64,000 bases of DNA. Origin: an uncultured Paracoccaceae bacterium (GTDB lineage: Bacteria; Pseudomonadota; Alphaproteobacteria; Rhodobacterales; Rhodobacteraceae). Shown piece by piece: positions 8,563 through 17,176 of this stretch. The translations under genes were made by a program, and so were the position numbers. Location: assembly GCA_947488175.1 (NCBI GenBank), contig CANKYO010000003.1:186001-250000 (forward strand), given 5' to 3'. Every line of letters begins with the position of its first letter. Position 1 is the first letter of the stretch. Below the pieces are notes generated by a model that was not told the DNA's origin, searched no databases, and was given only the letters and a program-made list of their open reading frames with translations.

Positions 8563-9663
8563 ATGACAGACATTAAGTCTGATGTTTTTCTGAAATTCGA
8601 TGATGTCAAAAAGAGCTATGACCAGAAAACGCTGGTGGTCAAAGGCTTCAATATTGATGTCCAGCAGGGCGAATTCATCACCCTTCTGGGCCCATCCGGA
8701 TCAGGCAAGACGACTGTTCTGATGATGCTGGCCGGGTTCGAAAGCGTCACATCTGGTGTGATCGCCATCGAAGGCAAATCGATCAACAAAACCGCGCCCT
8801 ACCTGCGTAACATCGGCATGGTGTTCCAGAACTACGCGCTGTTTCCACATATGACAGTGGCCCAGAATCTGGCCTATCCGCTGACCGTCAGAAACATGTC
8901 CAAGGCGGATATCAAGGCACGGGTGGCCGAATACCTGGCTCTGGTAGAGCTTGAGGATTTCGGCAGCCGATTCCCGGCGCAACTGTCGGGCGGACAACGT
9001 CAGCGGGTCGCGCTTGCCCGGGCGATGATCTTTGAGCCGACGCTGATCCTGATGGATGAACCGCTGGGTGCGCTTGATAAGAACCTGCGCGAACAGATGC
9101 AGTATGAAATCACGCGGCTGCACAAGAAACTGGGCTTTACCGTGATCTACGTGACCCATGATCAGGCCGAGGCACTTTCAATGTCGAGCCGGATTGCCGT
9201 GTTCAATGACGGCATTGTTCAGCAATGCGCGGCACCTGCTGAATTGTACGAACGACCTTCGAATGCCTTTGTCGCTGATTTTATTGGTGAAAATAACTTC
9301 ATCAAAGGACAGGTCGAAAGGATCAGTGATGGTTTGGCGCATGTGACTGTGCCGGGTGGGGCAACGGTGATTGCGCAAACCTCTGACGGGTTGGTCGTAG
9401 GTGCGTCCTGTCAGGTCTCTGTCAGACCGGAAAAGCTGTTTATCCATCCGACAACCCACGCGCATGACAATGAAATGACCGCGCGGTTCATTTCGCGCAT
9501 CTATGTGGGTGACTTCATCCGTTACTATTTCCGTCTGCCTGATGGCACGGATATCGTCATCAAGATGCTCAACGACCTGTCTGCGCCTGAATTCAGCGAT
9601 GGGCAGGATGGCAAACTGCTGTGGTTGACATCAGACTGTATTGCATTTCCGGCTGCCACCTGA
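8563..9663 (+). CDS. ABC transporter ATP-binding protein, spermidine/putrescine (PotA) type
   Basis: Cytoplasmic ATPase of a binding-protein-dependent importer, 366 residues. Walker A is GPSGSGKTT (about residue 43), Q-loop VFQNYALFPHMTV, signature LSGGQRQRVALARA, Walker B LILMDEPLGALD and the H-loop YVTHDQAEALSMS. The C-terminal roughly 120 residues form a TOBE-type regulatory domain (VRPEKLFI). The order ATPase, binding protein, permease, permease and the PotA-like Q-loop region point to the polyamine/opine subfamily, but the substrate is not determined. It is the first gene of a four-gene operon, 181 bases downstream of the previous stop. Confidence 0.9.
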   Translation: MTDIKSDVFLKFDDVKKSYDQKTLVVKGFNIDVQQGEFITLLGPSGSGKTTVLMMLAGFESVTSGVIAIEGKSINKTAPYLRNIGMVFQNYALFPHMTVAQNLAYPLTVRNMSKADIKARVAEYLALVELEDFGSRFPAQLSGGQRQRVALARAMIFEPTLILMDEPLGALDKNLREQMQYEITRLHKKLGFTVIYVTHDQAEALSMSSRIAVFNDGIVQQCAAPAELYERPSNAFVADFIGENNFIKGQVERISDGLAHVTVPGGATVIAQTSDGLVVGASCQVSVRPEKLFIHPTTHAHDNEMTARFISRIYVGDFIRYYFRLPDGTDIVIKMLNDLSAPEFSDGQDGKLLWLTSDCIAFPAAT

Positions 9664-9724
9664 GGGTGCGGTCGAACGGGGAAAACCGGGGCCCTGATAA
9701 ACACCCGGAACGAACAAGGAGAGA

Positions 9725-10780
9725 ATGATGAAGCGACATCTGAAATTGATGGCTGGTGCTGCGGCCCTCGCGCTTTGCGCGAGTTCGGTATCGGCCCAGG
9801 ACCTGACGGTGACGTCCTTTGGCGGGGCCTACGGTGCTGCCCAGAAGGAACACATGATTGACCCGTTCGTGGCCGAGACCGGCACGAACATCCTGTTTGA
9901 GGATTACGGCGGCGGCGTGGCTGAGATGAAAGCACAGGTCGAGGCTGGCAATATTCAATGGGACGTCGTCGATATCGAGGTGATCGACCTCGAACGCGCC
10001 TGCGCTGAGGGCTATCTGGAAGTCATCGACCAGTCTGTCCTGCCAGCTGGCGATGACGGGGCGGCTGCCGCCGATGATTTCATCCCCGAGGCGCTGGCAA
10101 ACGAATGCGGTGTGGGCAACATCGTCTGGTCCATCGTCTTTGCCTATAACAACGCCAATGGTGAAGGCCCGCAGACAATCGCGGACTTCTTTGACACCGA
10201 AAACTTCCCTGGCAAGCGCGGGTTGCGCAAGCGGCCCCAGGTGAACATGGAATGGGCATTGATCGCCGATGGTGTTCCGATGGAAGAAGTGTACGAGGTT
10301 CTGTCGACCGAAGAAGGTCAGGCGCGTGCTTTCGCCAAGCTGGACACGATCAAGGACGACATCGTCTGGTATGACAGCTGGAGCCAGGCACCCGTTCTAC
10401 TGAATGACGGTGGCGCACAGATGGTGCAGTCCGCCAACGGCCGGATCTTTGCGGCCATTCAGGATGAAGGCGCGCCCTTCACCATCGTCTGGGACAGCCA
10501 TGTTTATGACCTTGATGTTTGGGCGATCATGAAGGGCACACCCAACATGGAAAAGGCAATGGAATTCATTTCCTTCGCCACGCGGACGGTGCCGCTGTCT
10601 GGCATGCAGGACGTGGCCTATGGCCCTACTCGCCGCTCGGCCCAGGCATTGCTGCCCGAAGCCATCAAGCAGGATCTGCCGACCGCGCATCTTGACGTGG
10701 GCCTGAAGGCCGACGGCATCTTCTGGGCGGATTACGGCGAAACGCTGGGCGAAAAGTTCAACGAATGGCTGCTGCAATAA
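9725..10780 (+). CDS. Periplasmic substrate-binding protein, PotD-like
   Basis: Solute-binding protein of 351 residues delivering ligand to the cognate permease. It has a cleavable signal peptide (MAGAAALALCASSVSA, cleavage after SAQ near residue 25) and then the family start DLTVTSFGGAYGAAQKEHMIDPF. Acidic and aromatic pocket stretches typical of the polyamine/opine binding class follow (WDVVDIEVIDLERACAEGYL, NIVWSIVFAYN, DTIKDDIVWYDSWSQAPVLL). An AAGGAG site precedes the ATG 9725 (a second ATG at 9728 is possible). A perfect hairpin sits 14 bases after the stop, which probably raises the level of this message relative to the permease genes. Confidence 0.9.
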   Translation: MMKRHLKLMAGAAALALCASSVSAQDLTVTSFGGAYGAAQKEHMIDPFVAETGTNILFEDYGGGVAEMKAQVEAGNIQWDVVDIEVIDLERACAEGYLEVIDQSVLPAGDDGAAAADDFIPEALANECGVGNIVWSIVFAYNNANGEGPQTIADFFDTENFPGKRGLRKRPQVNMEWALIADGVPMEEVYEVLSTEEGQARAFAKLDTIKDDIVWYDSWSQAPVLLNDGGAQMVQSANGRIFAAIQDEGAPFTIVWDSHVYDLDVWAIMKGTPNMEKAMEFISFATRTVPLSGMQDVAYGPTRRSAQALLPEAIKQDLPTAHLDVGLKADGIFWADYGETLGEKFNEWLLQ

Positions 10781-10794
10781 GGCGCTGAAAACGA

Positions 10795-10821
10795 CATCGC
10801 GCGGCGACCAGCCGCGCGATG
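10795..10821 (+). promoter_or_regulatory. Intercistronic hairpin between binding-protein and permease genes
   Basis: A perfect 11-bp inverted repeat (10795-10805 CATCGCGCGGC, 10811-10821 its complement) with a 5-base loop. There is no T-tract, so it is more likely a 3'-end stabiliser or partial terminator than a full terminator. An in-frame ATG at 10819 for the next gene lies inside the right arm, which argues that translation of the permease begins at 10849 instead. Confidence 0.8.
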
Positions 10822-10848
10822 CCCCTGACCAAAAGATATCCGACGGCA

Positions 10849-12117
10849 ATGACCGACACAGCAACACTTGCACAAAAGCCCTTAGCACCGGGCCTGAACC
10901 GCGATGACGCGCGCAGTGCCGCGCGCGAGGTCCGCAAGCGGCGGCTGCAGGCGTTTTTGTTTGTAACCCCGCTGCTGATATTCATCCTGTTCTCATTCGT
11001 GGCCCCAATCACCACGATGCTGTACCGCAGTGTCTACAATCCGACGGTTGCCGATCTTTTGCCGGATACGCTGGTGGCATTGCAGGAATGGGAACAAAGT
11101 GACGAAAGCCCCTCCGACGCGGTGCTGACCCAATTTGCCATTGATCTGAAGCGCCTAGCAAATGACCGCACATCCGGCAGGCTCGCGGATGAAATCAACC
11201 GGGCATTGCCGGGCATGTCGAGCGTCGTAAAATCCACCGCCCGCGCAGTGCGTCGCGTCGATGATGCCGAACTCGCCGCGAACGGTCCGGCCCTGCTGAT
11301 CGACGCCAATGACCGCTGGGCGGAACCCGAAACATGGCGCGCGATCAAGGATGCGGGGCGCGCCTATTCGCTGGATTACTACCTGACCTCTCTTGACCTT
11401 GAACGCGGAAGCGCGGGCGAAATTCAGGCGCGCGACACGCAGATCTACGTCAAACTTTATACCAAGACCCTGTGGATGGCGCTGATCATCACGGTGGCGA
11501 CTGTGCTTTTGGGATATCCGCTGGCTTACTTCATGGCCAACACGTCCACCAGCCTCAGCAATGCGCTGATGGTGTTCGTGCTGTTACCCTTCTGGACTTC
11601 ACTTCTGGTACGCACAACGGCATGGATCGCATTGTTGCAGACCAATGGGGTCGTCAATTCGACCTTGCAGGCCTTCGGGCTGCGGGATGATCCGCTGGAA
11701 CTACTTTACACCCAGTTTTCGACCATCATCGCCATGACGCATATTCTGCTGCCCTTCATGGTCCTGCCGCTTTATTCAGTGATGCGGGGTATCGACAGCA
11801 GCTACATGCGCGCAGCCATGTCGATGGGCAGTAGGCCTTTGGCGGCATGGTTCCGCATCTACCTGCCGATGAGCTTGCCGGGCTTGTCCGCCGGGGCATT
11901 GCTGGTGTTCATCATCTCGGTCGGTTATTACATCACCCCCGCCCTTGTGGGTGGTACGGATGGCCAGATGATTTCCAACATCATCGCCTTCCACATGCAG
12001 CAATCCAATAACTGGGAACTGGCGGCGGCGCTGGGCGCTTTGCTTCTGCTCCTGATCCTTGTTCTTTACTGGCTCTTCGACCGTTTTGTCGGCGCGGCCA
12101 ATATCAAGTTGGGCTAG
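10849..12117 (+). CDS. ABC transporter permease, PotB-like
   Basis: Inner-membrane subunit of the importer, 422 residues from ATG 10849. An N-terminal helix (AFLFVTPLLIFILFSFVAPI) is followed by a long hydrophilic insertion of roughly 150 residues, then the core permease helices (MALIITVATVLLGYPLAYFMANT, LMVFVLLPFWTSLLVRTTAWIALLQ). The EAA-loop stretch near ALSMGSRPLAAWFRIYLP-type sequence contacts the ATPase. The long segment between the first and second helices is seen in one branch of PotB-like proteins. Start choice: an in-frame ATG at 10819 sits in the stem of the upstream hairpin, so I use 10849. The stop is 3 bases before the second permease gene. Confidence 0.88.
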   Translation: MTDTATLAQKPLAPGLNRDDARSAAREVRKRRLQAFLFVTPLLIFILFSFVAPITTMLYRSVYNPTVADLLPDTLVALQEWEQSDESPSDAVLTQFAIDLKRLANDRTSGRLADEINRALPGMSSVVKSTARAVRRVDDAELAANGPALLIDANDRWAEPETWRAIKDAGRAYSLDYYLTSLDLERGSAGEIQARDTQIYVKLYTKTLWMALIITVATVLLGYPLAYFMANTSTSLSNALMVFVLLPFWTSLLVRTTAWIALLQTNGVVNSTLQAFGLRDDPLELLYTQFSTIIAMTHILLPFMVLPLYSVMRGIDSSYMRAAMSMGSRPLAAWFRIYLPMSLPGLSAGALLVFIISVGYYITPALVGGTDGQMISNIIAFHMQQSNNWELAAALGALLLLLILVLYWLFDRFVGAANIKLG

Positions 12118-12120
12118 GGC

Positions 12121-12972
12121 ATGGGCCGGTTTCCAGAATACTACAATCTGTGGCACATCGCCGGGCACTACGCCCTGCGCGGGTTTGCAGCGCTTGTGCT
12201 GATCTTCCTGATGCTACCGATCCTTGTGATCATCCCGCTATCTTTCAATGCGGAACCCTTTTTCACCTTCACCGAAGGCATGCTGGCACTTGACCCCGAC
12301 GCCTATTCGCTGCGCTGGTACAAGGAAATCTTCGATGACGAGAAATGGACGCTCGCCATCAAGAACAGCTTTATCGTGGGCTTCGCCGCGGCCATTCTGG
12401 CAACGCTGCTGGGGACTGTTGCAGCGGTCGGGCTGGCCTCGCCCTGGATGCCTTACAAGCGACTGATCACGGCGCTGCTGCTCTCCCCGATGATCGTGCC
12501 TTTGATCATCATCGCCGCTGGCATGTTCTTTTTCTACACGCAATTCAATCTGGTTGGCACCTACACCGGCCTGATCATCGCACATGCGGCGCTGGGTGTG
12601 CCGTTTGTCATCATCACCGTCACAGCCACGCTCAGCGGGTTTGACCGGTCGCTTTTCATTGCCGGCCTCAGCCTCGGGGCGTCCCCGGTCAAGGTGTTCT
12701 GGGACGTCGTCATCCCCCTGATCCGCCCCGGCGTGATCTCTGGAGGGTTGTTTGCCTTTGTCACCTCGTTTGACGAGGTCGTGTTGGTATTGTTCCTAGC
12801 TGGACCAGAGCAGCGAACCATCCCGCGCCAGATGTTCTCGGGACTGCGCGAGCAGATCAACCCGACGATTCTGGCAGTGGCCACCCTGCTTGTCGTCCTG
12901 TCGGCCGCCATGCTGTTCACGCTCGAAGCGTTGCGGCGGCGGTCAGAGCGGATGCGGGGGGAAGGGCTATAG
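12121..12972 (+). CDS. ABC transporter permease, PotC-like
   Basis: Second permease subunit, 283 residues, with about six transmembrane helices (for example ALVLIFLMLPILVIIPLSF, FIVGFAAAILATLLGTVAAVGLA, LLLSPMIVPLIIIAAGMFFFY) and the conserved EAA-type loop SLGASPVKVFWDVVIPLIRPG that binds the ATPase. It starts 3 bases after the PotB-like stop, so the pair is almost certainly co-translated. It completes a set of ATPase, binding protein and two permeases at 8563-12972. Substrate class (polyamine, opine or similar) is inferred from family resemblance only. Confidence 0.9.
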   Translation: MGRFPEYYNLWHIAGHYALRGFAALVLIFLMLPILVIIPLSFNAEPFFTFTEGMLALDPDAYSLRWYKEIFDDEKWTLAIKNSFIVGFAAAILATLLGTVAAVGLASPWMPYKRLITALLLSPMIVPLIIIAAGMFFFYTQFNLVGTYTGLIIAHAALGVPFVIITVTATLSGFDRSLFIAGLSLGASPVKVFWDVVIPLIRPGVISGGLFAFVTSFDEVVLVLFLAGPEQRTIPRQMFSGLREQINPTILAVATLLVVLSAAMLFTLEALRRRSERMRGEGL

Positions 12973-12988
12973 CGTCTTCATCACGGCC

Positions 12989-13843
12989 ATGACCGGCAGC
13001 TACTCCGGCCGCGTGATCGGCATGGTCGTGCTGGCGATGTTCCTGATCGTGGGCGGCGACGCGGCGGCCACCGTGCTGACCGGCGCCGGTTTTCCACAGA
13101 CTTTCGTGGCTTGGACGCGTTTTGCCCTTGCGGCGGTGCTGCTGGCACCGTTTTGCGGGCTGCAACGGCAAGAACTACGGCTCATCCTCGACTGGCGGCT
13201 GGCTCTGCGTGCGGGGCTGATCGTGGGCGGGATCGTGTGCATCCTGACCGCGCTGAAAACCGAACCGATGGCCAATGTCTTTGGTGGATTCTTTGTCGGA
13301 CCAATCGTGTCCTATTTCCTGTCCGCCATTCTGCTGCGGGAAAAGATCAGCGTGCCGCGTACATTGCTGTTGATGGTCAGCTTTCTGGGGGTTCTTCTGG
13401 TGGTCCGGCCCGGTTTCGGGATGACCGTCGGCATGGGCTTTGCGATTCTGGCAGGCTGTTTTCACGGGACCTACCTTGTGGCCACGCGCTGGCTGGCCGG
13501 TGATTTTCGACCGCGCTTTCTGTTGCTGTCGCAACTGGTGATCGGGGCCATCATGCTGATGCCATTCGCCTTTCAATCGCTCCCTAATCTTTCCCTGCCC
13601 TTTATCGGCCTGATCACGATCTCTGCGCTGGGGTCGGCAGCCGGCAATATGCTGTTGGTGCTTGTGAACCGGACAACACCCGCCGGTGTCATCGCGCCGC
13701 TGATCTATAGCCAATTGCTGGCGGCGATGATCATCGGGCTGGTTGTCTTTGGGCAATGGCCCGATCCGCTCAGCCTTGCCGGGCTGACCATCATCATGGT
13801 CGCAGGAATCTCATCCGTCTGGTTTGCCGGGCGCGGGCGCTAG
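12989..13843 (+). CDS. EamA/DMT-family transporter
   Basis: Inner-membrane protein of 284 residues with about ten predicted helices arranged as two EamA repeats, the drug/metabolite transporter pattern. Visible segments include GMVVLAMFLIVGGDAAATVL, TFVAWTRFALAAVLLAPF, SFLGVLLVVRPGFGMTVG and LAGLTIIMVAGISSVWFAG. The ATG at 12989 starts a clean first helix; an in-frame reading from 12890 would overlap the permease gene and is rejected. It lies 16 bases after the ABC operon and may be co-transcribed with it. Exported compound unknown. Its 3' end overlaps the convergent nicotinamidase gene by 4 bases. Confidence 0.85.
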   Translation: MTGSYSGRVIGMVVLAMFLIVGGDAAATVLTGAGFPQTFVAWTRFALAAVLLAPFCGLQRQELRLILDWRLALRAGLIVGGIVCILTALKTEPMANVFGGFFVGPIVSYFLSAILLREKISVPRTLLLMVSFLGVLLVVRPGFGMTVGMGFAILAGCFHGTYLVATRWLAGDFRPRFLLLSQLVIGAIMLMPFAFQSLPNLSLPFIGLITISALGSAAGNMLLVLVNRTTPAGVIAPLIYSQLLAAMIIGLVVFGQWPDPLSLAGLTIIMVAGISSVWFAGRGR

Positions 13844-14433
13844 GCCAGGGTCACACCCGCCTCCGCCATCCCCGCTTTTGCGGCCGCCAGCGAGCCGTCA
13901 AAATCAATGGCCCGGCACAGATCGGTCTGTACGGTCACCTTGAACCCCAGCCGCGCGGCATCCACCGCCGAATAATTCACGCAAAAATCCGTAGCGAGAC
14001 CAACAAGCGTCAGCGTGTCGATACCACGGGTGCGCAGATATCCCTCCAACCCTGTCGGCGTCGTCTTGTCGTTCTCGAAAAAGGCTGAATAGCTGTCGAT
14101 CGCCGGATTGTACCCTTTGCGGATAATCAAATCTGCCCGGTCGACATGCAAATTCGGATGAAACTGCGCGCCCGTTGATCCCTGAATGCAGTGGTCGGGC
14201 CACAGGACCTGCGGGCCATAGGGCATTTCAGTCACGCTCATCGGCGCGGCGTCATGGGTCGATGCGAACGAAGAATGCCCCGCCGGGTGCCAGTCCTGCG
14301 TCAGGATCACGGCAGTGAAATCATTCATGGCAGCGTTGATGTCGGGAACAATCTCATCGCCCCCCGCAACCGCCAGCGCGCCACCGGGGCAGAAATCGTT
14401 TTGCACGTCGATGACGATCAGGGCGTGGGTCAT
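13840..14433 (-). CDS. pncA: Nicotinamidase / pyrazinamidase
   Basis: Hydrolyses nicotinamide to nicotinate and ammonia in NAD salvage. The 197-residue cysteine-hydrolase-fold protein has the catalytic Asp in VIDVQNDFCPGG (residues 7-18), metal-binding DWHP (DxH) and a following His near HSSFAS, and the nucleophile Cys in GLATDFCVNYSA (about residue 155). All key residues are present. Its start overlaps the stop of the upstream P-loop gene (14430-14433), so the pair is an operon. Length is typical for PncA. Confidence 0.93.
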   Translation of the reverse strand: MTHALIVIDVQNDFCPGGALAVAGGDEIVPDINAAMNDFTAVILTQDWHPAGHSSFASTHDAAPMSVTEMPYGPQVLWPDHCIQGSTGAQFHPNLHVDRADLIIRKGYNPAIDSYSAFFENDKTTPTGLEGYLRTRGIDTLTLVGLATDFCVNYSAVDAARLGFKVTVQTDLCRAIDFDGSLAAAKAGMAEAGVTLA

Positions 14434-14963
14434 GCGGAAGTCTCCTGTTTCGCCGGCAGGTTAGCAATGAACGCAGCAACCTGCGAGCGGGTTTGCAAAT
14501 GATGGACGATAAGGTGGGGATGGTCGGTGATCAGGCGGTTCAAGCGGTGGCGGTTTGTGTTGCGGGTTGTCCAGATCCACCACCAGAACTCCAGCGTCTG
14601 ATGTCCGAATGTTTCGGGGCAACCCTCGGCCATGTCCGGCCGCACCTTGCCAAGATCGCGCAACGTCCGCCAGAAAACCCGCGCAAAGCGGAGCGATACC
14701 GGCAAGTCCAACCAAATGAACATTTCAGATCGGGCAGCACGCGCATCGTAGGTCTTGGAATGACCGCCCTCGAACACCCAGCTGTCCCGCGCAATGATAT
14801 CCAGAACCAGCGGTGTTTTTTCGGCCTTGTCCCGCTCCACCCAACCGGGTGTCCAGTGAATATGATCCATATGATACACAGGCAAACCCGTCCGCTCGCC
14901 CGTGATCCGGGCAAGCGTGCTTTTGCCGGACCCCGGCCCACCACAGATCATGACGCGTTGCAT
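14430..14963 (-). CDS. P-loop NTPase, adenylate-kinase-like / DNA topology modulation FlaR-like
   Basis: Cytoplasmic nucleotide-binding protein of 177 residues with a Walker A GGPGSGKST at residues 7-15, followed by LPVYHMDHIHWTPGW and WVFEGGHSKTYD, the pattern of small adenylate-kinase-like proteins sometimes annotated as topology modulation protein FlaR. The start ATG 14963 places the P-loop at the N-terminus as in homologs; an ATG at 14984 adds seven residues. It overlaps pncA by 4 bases. The real substrate is unknown for this family; a nucleotide or nucleoside kinase role would fit the NAD-salvage neighbour but is only a guess. Confidence 0.78.
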   Translation of the reverse strand: MQRVMICGGPGSGKSTLARITGERTGLPVYHMDHIHWTPGWVERDKAEKTPLVLDIIARDSWVFEGGHSKTYDARAARSEMFIWLDLPVSLRFARVFWRTLRDLGKVRPDMAEGCPETFGHQTLEFWWWIWTTRNTNRHRLNRLITDHPHLIVHHLQTRSQVAAFIANLPAKQETSA

Positions 14964-15001
14964 GTCGGCTTCGTAGCCGCGCAACTGTCGGATGAAAAGC
15001 G

Positions 15002-15784
15002 CTAGCTTTCGATGCCAACGTCGTAGGCGCAGAATTGGGTATGTTGCAGAGTTGTGTTGCCGTTTTTGACGTAAAGGACGCCGTAGTGCGGGGCCTCATG
15101 AGCGGGCACGAAACTGTCCCAATCCCATGCCGGTCTTGGTGCCGGGGCCTGGAATGACAACGCGCCGAGCGTGGCGAAGGGGATGCCATTGATAGTGCCG
15201 CAGGTGGGTCGGTGGACATGTCCGATGAACAGGTGTTGGACATTGCCATGCTCACGGATGATGTCGAGGAAGGCGTCGCCGTCTTGCAGCTTGATGGTGT
15301 CTTGGGGTGGCAGATTCAGGTCCATCGGCGGGTGGTGCATAAAGATGTAGGTGGGTTCGTTGGAACTGAGCTTGTCGGTCAGCCATGCCTGCCGGGCCGC
15401 GCAGAATTGACCAGTGTGAGAGCCGATCATGTGCGTGTCGAGGCAGAGGAATTTTGCCTCGCCTGTGTCGATGCTGTATTGGATGAAGTCATCCATGGTC
15501 CCGTCCGGCAGCGACAGATGCGCCCTGAACCCGGTGCGGTCGTCGTTATTGCCGACCAGCGGATAGACAGGGATCGTCGACTGCCCCAGATAAGTGGCGA
15601 GCAGCGCGTAATCGCCGTCAATATCGTCGCCGACAAGATCGCCGGTCAGCACCATGAAATCCGCATCGGCATGATGCGTGTTCATGTGGTCGATGGCCAC
15701 TTTCAGCCGCGTGCGCGGGTTGAGGTCGCCGATCAGTCCTTCGTTCTGGAAATGCGGATCGGTCATCCAGATGATTTTGGTCAT
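15002..15784 (-). CDS. Metallophosphoesterase (CpdA-like phosphodiesterase)
   Basis: Calcineurin-like phosphoesterase of 260 residues. The binuclear-metal motifs are visible: DPHF near residue 8 (D-x-H), LTGDLVGDDID (GDxxD), GNNDDR (GNH variant, with Asn-Asp in place of Asn-His), FMHHP and GHVHRPT (GHxH). The family includes cAMP phosphodiesterase CpdA; substrate here is not determined. The GNND instead of GNHD is unusual for a strict CpdA and worth noting. The gene ends 38 bases before the P-loop gene start and runs the same way, so it probably heads that three-gene row. Confidence 0.85.
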   Translation of the reverse strand: MTKIIWMTDPHFQNEGLIGDLNPRTRLKVAIDHMNTHHADADFMVLTGDLVGDDIDGDYALLATYLGQSTIPVYPLVGNNDDRTGFRAHLSLPDGTMDDFIQYSIDTGEAKFLCLDTHMIGSHTGQFCAARQAWLTDKLSSNEPTYIFMHHPPMDLNLPPQDTIKLQDGDAFLDIIREHGNVQHLFIGHVHRPTCGTINGIPFATLGALSFQAPAPRPAWDWDSFVPAHEAPHYGVLYVKNGNTTLQHTQFCAYDVGIES

Positions 15785-15818
15785 GTCTGCCTCCTGTGTC
15801 TACGCTGACCTGTTGGAG

Positions 15819-15839
15819 GTCCCGGATCAAGTCCGGGAC
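15819..15839. repeat. Palindromic intergenic element (REP-like)
   Basis: Perfect inverted repeat GTCCCGGA / TCCGGGAC (15819-15826, 15832-15839) around TCAAG, in the divergent gap between the phosphoesterase and Hsp70-like genes. Elements with this core (CCCGGATCAAGTCCGGG) recur between genes in many alphaproteobacteria; I recall this as general knowledge and see only one copy in this window. Confidence 0.6.
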
Positions 15840-15902
15840 GGGGTTGCATCTTGCCGCTGGTCTGCATAGAACGCGCGCCTTTCACCATTCGGACAGGAGG
15901 CA

Positions 15903-17153
15903 ATGATGGCGACATTGGGTATCGACTTTGGAACCTCCAACACCGCAGCGGGGGTGATGGTCGCGGGGCGTCCGCATCTGATTTCGGTAGAGCCCGGGCA
16001 AACGACGCTGCCGACATCGGTTTTCTTTGATTATGACCGCAAGGTCACGACCTATGGATCGGTTGCCAATGCGGCTTTGATCGACGGGCGCGAAGGGCGG
16101 TTCATGCGCGCGCTCAAATCTGTACTGGGCACGCCGCTGATGCGGGAAAAACGGCAGATTGCCTATGAAAGGCTGACCTTGATCGAGGTGGTCGCGCGTT
16201 TCCTGCAGATGATCCGCGAACGGGCGGAGGCCGAGACAGGGGAAACTTATAGCCGTGCAATCTCTGGCCGTCCGGTGCGGTTCTATTCATCCGATGATGC
16301 ACGCAATGCCCAGGCCGAGGTTGATCTGAGCGAGGCTTACATGGTTGCCGGTTTCGACGCCGTCGATTTCATGTTCGAACCCGAGGCAGCAGCGCTGGCC
16401 AGCGGGCCACTGGGCGGCGGTCAGTTGGGGCTGATTGTGGATATTGGGGGTGGTACATCCGATTTCTCGATCTTTGCACGAGAGGGCGAGACGACGCGGA
16501 TCATTGCCAGCCATGGTGTGCGGGTGGGCGGCACGGATTTCGATCGAGCCATCAGCATCGCCCATGTCATGCCGCTGCTGGGACGCGGGGCAGAGGTCCG
16601 GAATACACTTGGCAACGGGCGGCATGTGGCGCCCAACGCGATCTTTAACGATCTGGCGACATGGCAGAAAATCCCATTTCTTTACACGGCTGAGAACCGG
16701 CGCATGGCCGCGGATTTCGCCAAATTGGGTGCCGAGCCTGAGCTGTTTCATCGGCTGAAAACCGTGCTAGAAATGGAACTGGGCCACGACATTGCTTTTT
16801 CTGTCGAGGCCGGGAAGATCCAGATCAACAAGCCGGATGTGACGGATGCGGGGATTGATCTGCGTGTCGTGAAACCAGAGCTTTGGGCGCGCCTGACACA
16901 GGATGAACTGGATGCCGTGTTGGCCGAGCACGCAGCCGCTATAAGTGCTTGCGCAGCAGAGACGCTGACTATGGCGGGGGTAGATCCCGGGCGGATTAGC
17001 AAAATCGTCTTCGTCGGCGGCTCCAGCCTGATGCAGGTGGTGGAAGGGGCAATGGTCGCCATGTTTCCGCAAGCGGAGCTGGAGCGGACAGAGGCATTTA
17101 CGGCGGTGGCTGACGGGCTGGCGATTGCGGCATCCCGCGCCTTGCCCCTTTGA
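15903..17153 (+). CDS. Hsp70-family protein, YegD-like
   Basis: Actin-like ATPase of 416 residues with the Hsp70 nucleotide-binding domain: phosphate 1 motif [13 protein letters not shown] at the N-terminus, phosphate 2 motif [15 protein letters not shown] near residue 180, and the adenosine motif [16 protein letters not shown] near residue 365. The long C-terminal substrate-binding and lid domains of DnaK are missing, as in E. coli YegD, so it is unlikely to be a classical chaperone. Start at 15903 or the adjacent ATG 15906; a GGAGG precedes both. The stop overlaps a possible TTG start of trhO, 24 bases from the ATG I chose for it. Confidence 0.88.
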   Translation: MMATLGIDFGTSNTAAGVMVAGRPHLISVEPGQTTLPTSVFFDYDRKVTTYGSVANAALIDGREGRFMRALKSVLGTPLMREKRQIAYERLTLIEVVARFLQMIRERAEAETGETYSRAISGRPVRFYSSDDARNAQAEVDLSEAYMVAGFDAVDFMFEPEAAALASGPLGGGQLGLIVDIGGGTSDFSIFAREGETTRIIASHGVRVGGTDFDRAISIAHVMPLLGRGAEVRNTLGNGRHVAPNAIFNDLATWQKIPFLYTAENRRMAADFAKLGAEPELFHRLKTVLEMELGHDIAFSVEAGKIQINKPDVTDAGIDLRVVKPELWARLTQDELDAVLAEHAAAISACAAETLTMAGVDPGRISKIVFVGGSSLMQVVEGAMVAMFPQAELERTEAFTAVADGLAIAASRALPL

Positions 17154-17176
17154 TTGCGGAGGCGTATTTGAAGCCC

